From Halomonas sp. Bachu 37 (GTDB lineage Bacteria > Pseudomonadota > Gammaproteobacteria > Pseudomonadales > Halomonadaceae): a stretch of 64,000 nt of DNA. The translations under genes were made by a program, and so were the position numbers. Location: contig NZ_CP137552.1 in assembly GCF_039691755.1 (NCBI RefSeq), positions 620,001-684,000 on the forward strand, written 5' to 3'. The notes below the pieces were generated by a model, which saw nothing but the letters and a program-made list of their open reading frames with translations, did not search any database and was not told the DNA's origin. Positions 30,935 to 40,446 of the stretch are shown here, piece after piece. Every line of letters begins with the position of its first letter. Within the stretch, counting starts at the first letter, position 1.

Positions 30935-32487
30935 AGACTCAAGTGGCAGTGCCACCCACGATTAACCAGAACACCATCGGCGCGGCATTGAATCGAAGTG
31001 CTCGCAAGCATCGTGACAAGCTCGCCCTGGTGTTTGGGGAGCGCCGTTGGAGCTATACCGAGTTGAACCAGGCGGTTAACCGGGTTGCCCGGCGCTTTCT
31101 GGAAGCCGGGCTGGAACCCGGCGACCGGCTGGCGGTGTATGGCAAGAATTCCGACGCCTATCTAATCGCCTGGCTGGCCGCGACTCGCGCGGGGCTGGTC
31201 CATGTACCGATCAACTTCGCCCTGAGCAGCGACGAGCTGCGCTATATCCTCGATCAGTCCGGTGCCGCCGGGCTGTTGAGCGATCACAGTCTGGCCGCCA
31301 ATGTTACAGCTGCCACCCACGGCCTGGAGCTCAAGGTGAGCGCTACCTTGCATGCTGACCAGGGCGAAACGCTCGATGTATTGCGAACGGCACTCAGCGA
31401 GAGCGATGCTACCGAGCCGGCGGTCGATATCGATGCATCCAGCCTTGCGCAGTTGCTGTATACCTCTGGCACCACCGCGGCGCCGAAGGCCGCGATGATG
31501 ACCCACCAGGCGTTGATGGCGGAATACACGGCGTGCATGGTGGAGCTGGATATCAAGGGTGACGAGCCGATGCTGGCGGCCTTGCCGCTCTATCACTCGG
31601 CCCAGATGCATGTGTTTCTGATGCCGGCCTTGTTACTCGGTGCCCCGGTCTATCTGCATGAAGCGCCGCTGCCGGATCAATGCCTGGCGCGTATGGCGCA
31701 GGAGCGCATTGTGTCGTTCTTTGCACCACCGACGGTCTGGATCAGCCTGCTGCGCCATCCCGAGTTCGATAACTACGATCTCTCCTCCCTGCAAAAAGCC
31801 TATTACGGCGCTTCCATCATGCCGGTGCCGGTTCTCGAGGAGCTGCAGCAGCGCATTCCCGGGGTCGGGCTCTACAACTGCTACGGTCAGAGTGAAATCG
31901 CTCCGCTGGCGACCGTGTTGCGTCCCGACGAACACCAGCAGCGTCCGGCGTCGGCGGGCCGCCCGATCCTGACGGTGGAAACGCGTATCGTCGATCTCGA
32001 GATGAACGATGTGCCCATCGGCGAGCACGGCGAGATTGTCCATCGGTCCCCGCAACTGATGACCGGTTACTGGGATAAACCCGACATGACCCAGGAAGCG
32101 TTCATCGGCGGTTGGTTTCACTCCGGCGATGTGGGCTATTTCGATGACGAGGGCTATTTGTATGTCGTCGATCGCATCAAGGACGTGATCAACACCGGAG
32201 GCGTGCTGGTGGCCAGCCGGGAAGTGGAAGAAGTCCTGTTCCAGCATTCAGCGGTCTCGGAAGTGGCGGTGATCGGCCTGCCGGATGTCAAGTGGATAGA
32301 AGCGATCACGGCGGTCGTGGTGCTCAAGGCGGGGGCTGAGGTCGATGAGGCGGAGCTGATCGCCCACGCCAAGTCGCACATGGCGCCCTACAAGGTTCCC
32401 AAGCGCATCCTGTTCGCCGATGAACTGCCCAAGAGTACCGCAGGCAAGATTCTCAAGCGGCATCTGCGCAAGGATTTCCAGGACTGA
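30931..32487 (+). CDS. AMP-binding acyl-CoA ligase
   Basis: ANL-family ligase of 518 aa. The P-loop LYTSGTTAAPKA is near residue 173, the hinge region DRIKDVINTGGVLVASREVEE near 413, and the catalytic lysine in PKSTAGKILKR near 507. It activates an unidentified carboxylic acid to its CoA thioester. An in-frame GTG lies two codons upstream, but ATG 30931 has AGGAG at proper spacing and overlaps the stop of the 29-aa ORF. The dehydrogenase gene follows after 3 bp, indicating tight coupling of activation and the first oxidation step. Confidence 0.88.
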   Translation: MKTQVAVPPTINQNTIGAALNRSARKHRDKLALVFGERRWSYTELNQAVNRVARRFLEAGLEPGDRLAVYGKNSDAYLIAWLAATRAGLVHVPINFALSSDELRYILDQSGAAGLLSDHSLAANVTAATHGLELKVSATLHADQGETLDVLRTALSESDATEPAVDIDASSLAQLLYTSGTTAAPKAAMMTHQALMAEYTACMVELDIKGDEPMLAALPLYHSAQMHVFLMPALLLGAPVYLHEAPLPDQCLARMAQERIVSFFAPPTVWISLLRHPEFDNYDLSSLQKAYYGASIMPVPVLEELQQRIPGVGLYNCYGQSEIAPLATVLRPDEHQQRPASAGRPILTVETRIVDLEMNDVPIGEHGEIVHRSPQLMTGYWDKPDMTQEAFIGGWFHSGDVGYFDDEGYLYVVDRIKDVINTGGVLVASREVEEVLFQHSAVSEVAVIGLPDVKWIEAITAVVVLKAGAEVDEAELIAHAKSHMAPYKVPKRILFADELPKSTAGKILKRHLRKDFQD

Positions 32488-32490
32488 ATC

Positions 32491-33645
32491 ATGGCTCACT
32501 CCGAACATACTGATATGACGGCGCTTTTTCACGACATGATTCGCCGGTTTCTGGCTCAAGAGGTGGCGCCCCATTACGAGCAATGGGAAGAGCAGGGAGA
32601 AATCCCCCGTGGGATATGGCACAAGCTGGGTGAAGCCGGCCTGCTGGGGATCGACCTGGATGAGAGTCACGGCGGCGCGGGAGCGGATGTGGCCGTTACC
32701 CAGCTGGCGCTCGAGGAGATCTCCCGCCATGGCTTCGGCGGGCTGGCAAGTGCCTATAACATCCACGCCAATATTGTCATGCCCTATCTCCAGAACCTGG
32801 GAAGCCCGGCTCAACAGGAGCAGTGGCTACCCGCTATGGCACGGGGTGAGGTGGTGGGTGCCATCGCCATGACCGAGCCCAATGCGGGCAGTGACCTGGC
32901 AGCACTGAAGACTCGCGCCAAAAAAGTGGAGGCTGGATGGCAGCTTGACGGCGCCAAGCTGTTCATCACCAACGGCCAGGTGGCCGATCTGGTCATCGTC
33001 TGCGCCAAGACCGACCCGGACGCGGGCGCCAAGGGTGTCTCCTTGTTTCTGGTGGATACCCGGCTGCCCGGATTTTCCCGTGGCAAACCGATCAGGAAAA
33101 TCGGCCAGCACGCCAGCGATACTGCCGAGCTGTTCTTCGACCAGCTGTTGCTGCCCGAGTCGGCACTGCTGGGAGAAGTCGGTGCGGGGTTTCGCTACTT
33201 GATGCAGGAGCTGCCTCGTGAACGCCTGGGCGTCGGTGCCCAGGCATTGGGTGCCATGGAAGGGGCGCTGGCATTGACGCTTGACTACGTCAAGGAGCGA
33301 CGTGCTTTCGGCCAGGCGGTCGGAGACTTTCAAAACACCCGCTTCAAGCTGGCCGAGATCAAGGCGCAAATCGACATGGCCCGGGCCTATTTCGATTCCT
33401 GCGTGGAGAAGTATCGCCACCAGAAAATGGACTCCACCGATGCCGCCATCCTCAAGTTGCAATTGAGTGAAATGCAGTGCCGCACCGTGGACACCTGCCT
33501 GCAGTTTTTCGGCGGCTACGGTTATACCCTCGAGTATCCGATTTCGCGGTTCTACCTGGATGCTCGGGTGCAAACCCTCTACGCCGGTACCTCGGAAATC
33601 ATGAAAGAGGTCATCGCTCGTTCCCTGCTGGGCAGAGCGGCCTGA
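32491..33645 (+). CDS. Acyl-CoA dehydrogenase (LCAD/IVD-like active site)
   Basis: FAD-dependent dehydrogenase of 384 aa. It has AMTEPNAGSDLA, LFITNGQVADLVIV, RRAFGQAVGDFQNTRFKLA and QFFGGYGYTLEYPISRFYLD. At the C-terminus the usual YEGT is YAGT, so the catalytic glutamate of the MCAD position is absent. As in long-chain and isovaleryl dehydrogenases, the base is probably Glu244 in PRERL. This hints at a branched or bulky substrate (inference). Gene spacing of 3 bp to the ligase. Confidence 0.9.
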   Translation: MAHSEHTDMTALFHDMIRRFLAQEVAPHYEQWEEQGEIPRGIWHKLGEAGLLGIDLDESHGGAGADVAVTQLALEEISRHGFGGLASAYNIHANIVMPYLQNLGSPAQQEQWLPAMARGEVVGAIAMTEPNAGSDLAALKTRAKKVEAGWQLDGAKLFITNGQVADLVIVCAKTDPDAGAKGVSLFLVDTRLPGFSRGKPIRKIGQHASDTAELFFDQLLLPESALLGEVGAGFRYLMQELPRERLGVGAQALGAMEGALALTLDYVKERRAFGQAVGDFQNTRFKLAEIKAQIDMARAYFDSCVEKYRHQKMDSTDAAILKLQLSEMQCRTVDTCLQFFGGYGYTLEYPISRFYLDARVQTLYAGTSEIMKEVIARSLLGRAA

Positions 33646-33731
33646 GCGGCAATCATGGCGAGCGTGGGCAGACTGTGACAGAACAGCGTTGACAGCACGG
33701 CTTTACAGGACAGAACTGACAGGAGAAAGAC

Positions 33732-34919
33732 ATGCGCTTGGATTCGGTTGTTATCGTCGATGGGGTGCGTACCGCCATCGGTAGCTTCGGCGGCAGCCTG
33801 GCGGGGCTGGCCCCGCATGAAATGGGCACGGTGACGGCGCGTGAGGCGCTCCAGCGCGCCAAGGTCGCCCCCGACTGGATCGATCATTCGGTCTATGGGC
33901 ATATCATCACCACCGGGCCGCAGGATGCCTATCTGGCGCGCCATATCGCACTCGATGCCGGCGTGCCGGAAGCGGCGGCAGCCTTCAACGTCAATCGTCT
34001 GTGTGGCTCGGGCGTGCAGGCGGTGGTGTCGGCGGCTCAGCAGATAGCGCTGGGTGACAGCCGCTTCGCTCTGGCGGGCGGGGCCGAATCGATGAGCCGT
34101 GGGGCTTACGTGTTGCCTCCCCAGGCCCGCAACGGGATACGCATGGGGCATGCCGATATTCAGGATTTGACCCTGGGAATTCTCAGCGACCCATTCGGCA
34201 GCGGCCACATGGGGGTGACGGCGGAGAATATTGCTAAGCGTAACGGTCTCTCCCGCGACGACCTGGATCAATTCGCCCTCGAAAGCCACCAGAAGGCCGC
34301 CCGGGCCATCGACGAAAACCGATTTGCCGACCAGATCGTGGCGGTTCCCGTCAAGCAAGGCCGCGGTGAACGGCTGTTTACCCAGGACGAGCATGTGCGT
34401 GAAAACGTCACCCTGGAAGACCTGGCACGACTGAAGCCGGCTTTCCGCAAGGATGGCATCGTCACCGCCGGTAACGCCTCCGGAATCAACGATGGCGCTG
34501 CGTCCCTGGTGCTGGCCGATGCCGATGAAGCGCAGCGCCAGGGCTTGACGCCACGGGCTTGCCTGCGCGTGGCGACCGTGGCCGGAGTAGAGCCGTCACT
34601 GATGGGGCTGGGGCCCATACCGGCGGTCAAGCGCTGCCTCAAGCAGGCGGGGCTGAGCATCGGCGATATCGACGTAATCGAATCCAACGAAGCCTTTGCC
34701 GCTCAGGCGCTCGCCGTGGCCCGGGAACTGGAATTTCCCCTGGAGCGTCTCAATCCCAACGGCGGGGCCGTAGCCCTGGGGCACCCGGTGGGTGCCACCG
34801 GCGCCATCCTGATTCTCAAGGCGCTGCATGAACTGGAGCGAACCGAAGGGCGCTACGGTCTCATTACCTTGTGTATTGGTGGGGGGCAAGGCATCGCCTT
34901 GCTTATCGAGCGCTGCTGA
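33732..34919 (+). CDS. Acetyl-CoA acyltransferase (thiolase)
   Basis: Thiolase of 395 aa with nucleophile Cys91 in NRLCGSGVQ, GHPVGATGA near the C-terminus and the second cysteine in CIGGGQG. It probably performs thiolytic cleavage in the pathway started by the adjacent ligase and dehydrogenase. Hydratase and hydroxyacyl dehydrogenase are missing from the operon, so FadB (43061) or others would supply those steps. ATG follows GACAGGAGAAAGAC. Confidence 0.9.
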   Translation: MRLDSVVIVDGVRTAIGSFGGSLAGLAPHEMGTVTAREALQRAKVAPDWIDHSVYGHIITTGPQDAYLARHIALDAGVPEAAAAFNVNRLCGSGVQAVVSAAQQIALGDSRFALAGGAESMSRGAYVLPPQARNGIRMGHADIQDLTLGILSDPFGSGHMGVTAENIAKRNGLSRDDLDQFALESHQKAARAIDENRFADQIVAVPVKQGRGERLFTQDEHVRENVTLEDLARLKPAFRKDGIVTAGNASGINDGAASLVLADADEAQRQGLTPRACLRVATVAGVEPSLMGLGPIPAVKRCLKQAGLSIGDIDVIESNEAFAAQALAVARELEFPLERLNPNGGAVALGHPVGATGAILILKALHELERTEGRYGLITLCIGGGQGIALLIERC

Positions 34920-35005
34920 GCCAATTATCGTTACGGTAAATCCCGCAAGAGACATGACCAACAAGTGCTATTAACAACAATAGCCATGAACAACAGGAGC
35001 CAATC

Positions 35006-36673
35006 ATGAGCCAGGTCACGCCGAAGATTCTTCCGCCCACGGCTTCCGCCACGAATCCGCCGCTGATGATCGGCGATCTTCTCGATTCGGGCGTGCGCAT
35101 GGCTGGTGACAACCAGATTGTCTACCGCGACCAGAGTCGTCATGACTACCGGCGTTTTCGTCAGCGCGTTCACCAGCTGGCGCACCTGTTGTCGGCGCAA
35201 GGGGTCAAGGCGGGAGATGTCGTGGCGGTGCTGGATTGGGATAGCCACCGTTACCTGGAATGTTTCTTCGCCATCCCCATGCTTGGCGCGGTGCTTCACA
35301 CGGTCAATGTGCGTCTGGCACCCGAACAGATCCACTACACCATGGAGCACGCCGAGGATGCCTTCGTCCTGGTTCATGAGGATTTCGTGCCGTTGATGGC
35401 ACCATTGGCGATAAAGTTGCCAATGGTGAAAGGCTATCTGCTGTGCCGGGAACAAAACCAGATTGACGAATCTGCGGCCGCCCAATCAGGGCTCGATGTG
35501 GTGGGCGAGTACGAGGCCTTGCTCGCCGAGCAGCCACTCGAGTATGACTTTCCGACATTCGACGAGAATGCCGTGGCCACGCTGTTCTATACCACCGGTA
35601 CCACCGGCAACCCCAAGGGAGTGTTCTTTACCCACCGGCAGCTGGTGTTGCATACCCTGGGCGAAGCCAGCCTGTTCCAGGCGCCGGGCTTTGCCTTGCT
35701 CGATAGGGACAAGGTCTACATGCCCATCACCCCCATGTTCCATGTCCATGCCTGGGGCGTGCCCTATACCGCCACGCTGATGGGGGCAACGCAAGTCTAC
35801 CCCGGGCGCTACGAGCCGGAAATGCTGGTCAATCTGCTGCTCAAGGAGAAGGTCGATTTCTCCCATTGCGTTCCCACGCTGCTCAACATGGTGGTCAGCG
35901 CCGATGCCATCGCCTCGGGGCAGGTCGATCTCTCCGGCTGGAAGGTACTGGTCGGCGGTAGCGCCCTGACCCAGTCGCTGGCGAGCAAGGCCAGGGAGCT
36001 GGGAATCGATACGCGCAGTGCCTACGGCATGTCGGAGACCTGTCCGCTATTGACGGCGGATATATTGCCCAGCGATATCGATAAAGCCGATTTCGAGACC
36101 CAATTGCCCTGGCGCTGCAAGGCCGGGCTTCCCGTACCGCTGGTCACGTTGCAGGTCGTTGACGAAAGCGGCGAGCCGCTGCCTCACGATGGCAGGAGCG
36201 TGGGGGAAGTGCGCGTAAAGGCTCCCTGGCTGACCCAGGCATATTACAAGGAGGAGAAGCGTAGCGAGGAGCTGTGGCGTGACGGCTGGCTGCATACCGG
36301 CGATGTCGCCTCGTTGGATGAGCGGGGATTTCTGACCATCAGCGATCGTATCAAGGACGTTATCAAGACCGGTGGCGAGTGGCTGTCGTCGTTGGAATTG
36401 GAGAACTACATCAGCCGCTGCCCGGGAATCGCCGAAGTGGCGGTGATCGGTATCAAGGACGAGAAATGGGGCGAACGGCCAGCGGCTCTGGTGGTGGCGA
36501 ATGATCTCAACAATCCCCCCGAAGCCGACCAGGTGCAGGCTTTTCTGCAAACCTTCGTCGATCAGGGCAAGCTCAACCGCTGGGCGATTCCGGCATTCAT
36601 TCGTTTCGTCGACGAGATTCCCAAGACCAGCGTGGGCAAGCTGGACAAGAAGCGCATTCGTCAGGAGGTTTAG
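35006..36673 (+). CDS. Fatty-acid-CoA ligase (AlkK-like)
   Basis: Second ligase in the operon, 555 aa. The P-loop FYTTGTTGNPKG is at about residue 194, then PMFHVHAWGVPYTATLMG, AYGMSETCP, DRIKDVIKTGGEWLSSLELEN and the catalytic lysine in PKTSVGKLDKKRIR. It resembles medium/long-chain ligases of the AlkK type. It differs clearly from the ligase at 30931, so the operon can activate two kinds of acid or two pathway stages. ATG follows ACAGGAGCC. Confidence 0.88.
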   Translation: MSQVTPKILPPTASATNPPLMIGDLLDSGVRMAGDNQIVYRDQSRHDYRRFRQRVHQLAHLLSAQGVKAGDVVAVLDWDSHRYLECFFAIPMLGAVLHTVNVRLAPEQIHYTMEHAEDAFVLVHEDFVPLMAPLAIKLPMVKGYLLCREQNQIDESAAAQSGLDVVGEYEALLAEQPLEYDFPTFDENAVATLFYTTGTTGNPKGVFFTHRQLVLHTLGEASLFQAPGFALLDRDKVYMPITPMFHVHAWGVPYTATLMGATQVYPGRYEPEMLVNLLLKEKVDFSHCVPTLLNMVVSADAIASGQVDLSGWKVLVGGSALTQSLASKARELGIDTRSAYGMSETCPLLTADILPSDIDKADFETQLPWRCKAGLPVPLVTLQVVDESGEPLPHDGRSVGEVRVKAPWLTQAYYKEEKRSEELWRDGWLHTGDVASLDERGFLTISDRIKDVIKTGGEWLSSLELENYISRCPGIAEVAVIGIKDEKWGERPAALVVANDLNNPPEADQVQAFLQTFVDQGKLNRWAIPAFIRFVDEIPKTSVGKLDKKRIRQEV

Positions 36674-37677
36674 GCCGTAGAGGCGAGTTCACGTCGGTAC
36701 GCGGCGGGCGAGTTGCCCGTCCACGCCTTGAAGGCGCGACTGAAACAGGCCAGGTCGTCGAACCCCAGCGCTTCGGCGATGGAGATCAGAGGGCGCTCGC
36801 TGCGGGTGAGCGCCTGGATGGCGTAGTCGCGCCGGAATTCATCCTTGACCGCCTGGAAGTGCGTGCCTTCGGCCGTAAGATGACGGGAAAGAGTTCTGAC
36901 CGACATATGCAGCGCCTGAGCTACATCGCCTACCGATCCGGAGGCTGGTAGATGACGGGCAAGGTGTTCACGGACACGGTGCGATAGCAGGCGATCCTCG
37001 AACGAAACGTAGAACCAGTCGGCGGGAGCCCGTTTGAGAAACGCGCCCAGGTTGCGCTTGGTCTGCCGGATGGGCTGCTCCAGTAGTTGGCTATCGAAAT
37101 AGAACGCCGTCTGGGGACGATCGAAATGCAGCTTGCCCGGATAGAAATAGAGATAGTCGGCGCTATGGGCCGGCTGGGCGTAGGCGCACTCCATCATCAG
37201 CGGCGGAATCTTGCGCGCAATCATCCACGAGGCGATGCCGTGAAACAGCTTGAGCATCAACTCGTGAATCAGGATACGGCTGCCGGTAGGCGTACGGTAC
37301 TCCACCAGCGCCATACGGGCCAGGTCGCCATCCACGGAATACTCGTAGCCGAAGTCATCCAGCAGGATGCGGAAGAATAGCGTGTAGCGATGCAGCGCGA
37401 CCTTCAGCGTCGGGGCATCGAGAACGCTCAAGCAAAGAAGTTTCAGTGTGCCGCCGCGCAAGGGTCGGGCAAAGAATCCTGGAGTCTCGTCGTCAAGCAG
37501 CAGCACCAGCGAGCGGTAGAGCCTGGCGAACTGCTCCACGGTCACCCGACCATGGGGAGCATCGAGTAGAAAATTCGGTATTCCGGCATAGTCCAGACAT
37601 TGTTGACGGTAGCGCGACGGGTGCGCCAGGCCGTTAAACAGCTCGTTGACGAAATGCATGGAAACCGTAACCGTCAC
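36670..37677 (-). CDS. AraC family transcriptional regulator
   Basis: Protein of about 335 aa with an N-terminal arabinose_bd-like ligand domain (GLAHPSRYRQQCLDYAGIP...VTVEQFARLYR) and a C-terminal double helix-turn-helix (VGDVAQALHMSVRTLSRHL...PLISIAEALGFDDLACFSRAF). The frame is open to 37782; GTG 37677 has AGGAG eight bases upstream and gives the usual family length, whereas the upstream extension is low-complexity. It ends overlapping the ligase stop by 4 bp, convergent, and is the natural candidate regulator of the 29.6-36.7 kb operon. Confidence 0.87.
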   Translation of the reverse strand: MTVTVSMHFVNELFNGLAHPSRYRQQCLDYAGIPNFLLDAPHGRVTVEQFARLYRSLVLLLDDETPGFFARPLRGGTLKLLCLSVLDAPTLKVALHRYTLFFRILLDDFGYEYSVDGDLARMALVEYRTPTGSRILIHELMLKLFHGIASWMIARKIPPLMMECAYAQPAHSADYLYFYPGKLHFDRPQTAFYFDSQLLEQPIRQTKRNLGAFLKRAPADWFYVSFEDRLLSHRVREHLARHLPASGSVGDVAQALHMSVRTLSRHLTAEGTHFQAVKDEFRRDYAIQALTRSERPLISIAEALGFDDLACFSRAFKAWTGNSPAAYRRELASTA

Positions 37678-37848
37678 TGATATCGCTCCTGCGCCGGGAC
37701 TCGAAAGGCTTGACGTTAGCACGCCCTCGATGGACCCTCCAGCGGTTGCATCCACGCCACTTGCCCCCATGCCCTTGGCCATGCGTTACACTACCCGGAT
37801 CAACATGCTCCCGGAATGACCCGCGCCTGTGACTCGAGAGGATACTGC

Positions 37849-39771
37849 GTGACCCTGCTACGTCTGGAACAACTGCAACTTGCCTATGGCACCCATGTAC
37901 TGCTCGACCGCGCCGAACTGACGCTGGAAAGAGGTGAGCGGTTGGGGCTGGTGGGCCGTAACGGCACCGGTAAATCGACACTGTTGAAGCTGGTGGCTGG
38001 CGACATTTTCCCCGATGACGGGTCGATCTGGCGCGTCCCGGGCTTGAAGATCGGCGTGCTTTCCCAGGAGCTACCCGAATCCACCGGCATGACCATCTTC
38101 GAGGTAGTCGCCCAGGGTCTCCCCGAGGCGGGTGAACTGTTGGCGGAATATCATCACCTCATCCATGAAGATGAGCCCGACATGAACCGCATGGCGACGC
38201 TGCAGACGCGCCTGGAGGCCATTGACGGCTGGTCGTTTCATCAACAGATCGATGTAGTGCTGACGCGCCTCGGCTTGCCGCCCGAAGCGGAAATGAATTC
38301 TCTTTCCGGTGGCTGGCGCCGGCGCGTGGCGCTGGCCCGGGCGCTGGTCTCGGAACCCGATCTGTTGCTGCTGGATGAGCCGACCAACCACCTGGACCTG
38401 GATACCATCGCCTGGTTGGAAGAGCAGTTGCTGGCCTTCAGCGGCGCGGTATTGCTGATTACCCACGACCGTACCTTCCTCTCCAAGCTGGCCACCAATA
38501 TCCTCGAGCTGGATAGAGGCAAGCTCGGCCGATATCCCGGTGACTACGCTGCGTATCAGGCGCGCAAGCAGCATGAACTCGAGATCGAGGCTCGGGAGAA
38601 CGCCGAGTTCGACAAGAAACTGGCCCAGGAAGAGACCTGGATTCGCCAGGGAATCAAGGCCCGCCGAACCCGTAATGAAGGCCGTGTACGCGCGCTTGAG
38701 CAGATGCGTAACGAACGCAGCCAACGGCGCGAACGTCAGGGCCAGGCCAATCTCAGCGTGGATAGCGGCGAGCGTACCGGCAAGCGTGTGGTGGAGCTCA
38801 AGGGGGTCAGCCACTACTTCGGCGAAGAGGCGATCATTCGCGATCTATCGCTGGAAATTCAGCGCGGAGATCGTATCGGTTTTCTGGGTCGCAACGGGGC
38901 AGGAAAGACCACGCTGCTCAAGATATTGCTGGGTCAGCTCGAGCCCACCGAAGGCACGGTACGTCTGGGAACCAACCTGAAAGTGGCGTATTTCGATCAA
39001 CTGCGTGCGGGGCTGGAGCCGAACAAGACGGTTTACGACAACGTCGCCCAGGGTAGCGACCGGGTCAGCGTGGGTGGCAAGGACCGCCATGTGATGAGTT
39101 ACCTGCAGGATTTCCTGTTCACCCCCGAACGCGTGCGCCAGCCGGTCAAGGCCTTGTCAGGTGGTGAGTCCAACCGTTTGCTGCTCGCCAAGCTCTTCAC
39201 CCAGCCGGCGAACGTGCTGGTACTGGATGAGCCGACCAACGACCTGGACATGGAAACCCTGGAGTTGCTCGAAGAGCTGCTGCTCGACTTCGACGGGACG
39301 CTGCTGCTGGTGTCCCACGACCGAGCCTTCATGGATAACGTGGTGACCAGCGTGCTGGCTTTTGAAGGCGAGGGCGCCATACGCGAGTATGTGGGCGGTT
39401 ATAGCGACTGGATTCGCCAGGGCGGCAGACTGCCCCCCGCACCTTGGGAAGGTGCCGCACGTCAGCAGGCCGAGCCGGTGGCTGAAATTGCCCCGACCAA
39501 GAGCACAAGCGCAGTAGCTCCAGAGCCGACGAAGAAAAGCGTGAAGCTCTCCTACAAGTTGCAGCGAGAACTGGACGCGCTACCAGCGCAGATAGAGCAA
39601 TTGGAAAACGAGCTTGCCGATTTCGAGACCCGGATCGCCGATCCGGCGTTCTACCAGCAGGAGGCGGGTACCGTCAGCACTACGCTGAAGGAGCATGCCG
39701 ATAAGCAGGCAGAGCTTGAGGCGATGATGGAACGCTGGGTGGAGCTCGAAGCGAAGTCCGCCGGCGAGTAA
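37849..39771 (+). CDS. uup: ABC-F family ATPase Uup
   Basis: Soluble ABC-F protein of 640 aa with two ATPase domains: Walker A GRNGTGKST in the first and GRNGAGKTT in the second, signatures LSGGWRRRV and LSGGESNRL, Walker B LLLDEPTNHLD and LVLDEPTNDLD. Between them lies the charged ABC-F linker; the C-terminus carries a coiled coil (LQRELDALPAQIEQLENELADFE), as in Uup. ABC-F proteins act on ribosomes, and Uup also affects transposon precise excision. GTG 37849 follows GAGAGGA; the upstream reading from 37816 lacks family sequence. Confidence 0.92.
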   Translation: MTLLRLEQLQLAYGTHVLLDRAELTLERGERLGLVGRNGTGKSTLLKLVAGDIFPDDGSIWRVPGLKIGVLSQELPESTGMTIFEVVAQGLPEAGELLAEYHHLIHEDEPDMNRMATLQTRLEAIDGWSFHQQIDVVLTRLGLPPEAEMNSLSGGWRRRVALARALVSEPDLLLLDEPTNHLDLDTIAWLEEQLLAFSGAVLLITHDRTFLSKLATNILELDRGKLGRYPGDYAAYQARKQHELEIEARENAEFDKKLAQEETWIRQGIKARRTRNEGRVRALEQMRNERSQRRERQGQANLSVDSGERTGKRVVELKGVSHYFGEEAIIRDLSLEIQRGDRIGFLGRNGAGKTTLLKILLGQLEPTEGTVRLGTNLKVAYFDQLRAGLEPNKTVYDNVAQGSDRVSVGGKDRHVMSYLQDFLFTPERVRQPVKALSGGESNRLLLAKLFTQPANVLVLDEPTNDLDMETLELLEELLLDFDGTLLLVSHDRAFMDNVVTSVLAFEGEGAIREYVGGYSDWIRQGGRLPPAPWEGAARQQAEPVAEIAPTKSTSAVAPEPTKKSVKLSYKLQRELDALPAQIEQLENELADFETRIADPAFYQQEAGTVSTTLKEHADKQAELEAMMERWVELEAKSAGE

Positions 39772-39792
39772 GCCGCACTGCTGAAAACTCAA

Positions 39793-39816
39793 GTGCAGCA
39801 AGGTGCCTTGCTGCAC
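39793..39816 (+). repeat. Perfect hairpin after uup
   Basis: GTGCAGCAAGG-TG-CCTTGCTGCAC, an 11-bp perfect stem with a 2-nt loop 22 bp after the uup stop. No T-run follows; probably an mRNA-stabilising or pausing element preceding the terminator at 39838. Confidence 0.55.
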
Positions 39817-39837
39817 GTAAGAGTCGGTCAACAAGTG

Positions 39838-39863
39838 GCGACGAAATCACTCGTCGCTTTTTT
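39838..39863 (+). terminator. uup terminator inside the 3' end of the usp gene
   Basis: GCGACGA-AATCAC-TCGTCGC followed by six T on the plus strand. The T-run and right arm encode the last codons (KSDE) of the convergent universal stress gene. Confidence 0.7.
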
Positions 39864-40299
39864 CGCCTTTATGGCCCACACGCACCGCCAGCACGTCGCA
39901 CTGAGCGCCATGCAACACACCCGTGGAGGTGGAACCCAGCAGCAGGGCAAAGCCATGGCGGCCATGCGAGCCCACCACGATCAGGTCAACATCGTTTTCT
40001 TCGGCGAAGCGGTGAATTTCGGTATCCGGCATGCCGACCACGACATGTTGATCCTGAGCGGGAACGTGAGGCGAGGCGATCTCCGCCAGGCGCTTCTTGG
40101 CATGATCGTCCAGTTGATCCTGAATACTGGTAAGGTCCATGGGGATATCACCACCATAGGCGAAACCCAGTGGCTCGAGGGTATGCATGATGGATATCTT
40201 GGCGCTGTCGTTACGTTCAGCGATGGCAACGGCGCGCTCCAGAACCTTGTGTGAATCCTTGGTCAGATCCACTGCGACCAGAATATGATGATAGCTCAT
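39847..40299 (-). CDS. Universal stress protein (UspA family)
   Basis: Single-domain Usp of 150 aa. It begins YHHILVAVDLT and carries the ATP-binding pattern G-x2-G-x9-G-S/T as GSHGRHGFALLLGST near residue 111. Such proteins promote survival in starvation and stress. ATG follows GAGGAGCTACCC. Convergent with uup, with a terminator embedded in its last codons. Confidence 0.92.
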   Translation of the reverse strand: MSYHHILVAVDLTKDSHKVLERAVAIAERNDSAKISIMHTLEPLGFAYGGDIPMDLTSIQDQLDDHAKKRLAEIASPHVPAQDQHVVVGMPDTEIHRFAEENDVDLIVVGSHGRHGFALLLGSTSTGVLHGAQCDVLAVRVGHKGEKSDE

Positions 40300-40446
40300 G
40301 GGTAGCTCCTCGGGTGGTGGGATATCAAGGCGAAGGTTTAACCTACTTTAAGCGTGATGCCACCACGTAACAACGATCTGCGTCAGCTTTTACACTGGTG
40401 GCCAGTTCAGGTGGAATCAATTGGGATAAACGTTGGAGAGAATCGA

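Noticed and set aside
33664..33724. Repeated TGACAG elements before the thiolase
   Set aside because: Three short hexamers with irregular spacing are expected by chance in such sequence and no symmetry was seen.
36670..37782. Longer AraC regulator start at 37782
   Set aside because: The added residues are Gly/Ser/Ala low-complexity without family similarity, and GTG 37677 has a proper ribosome site.
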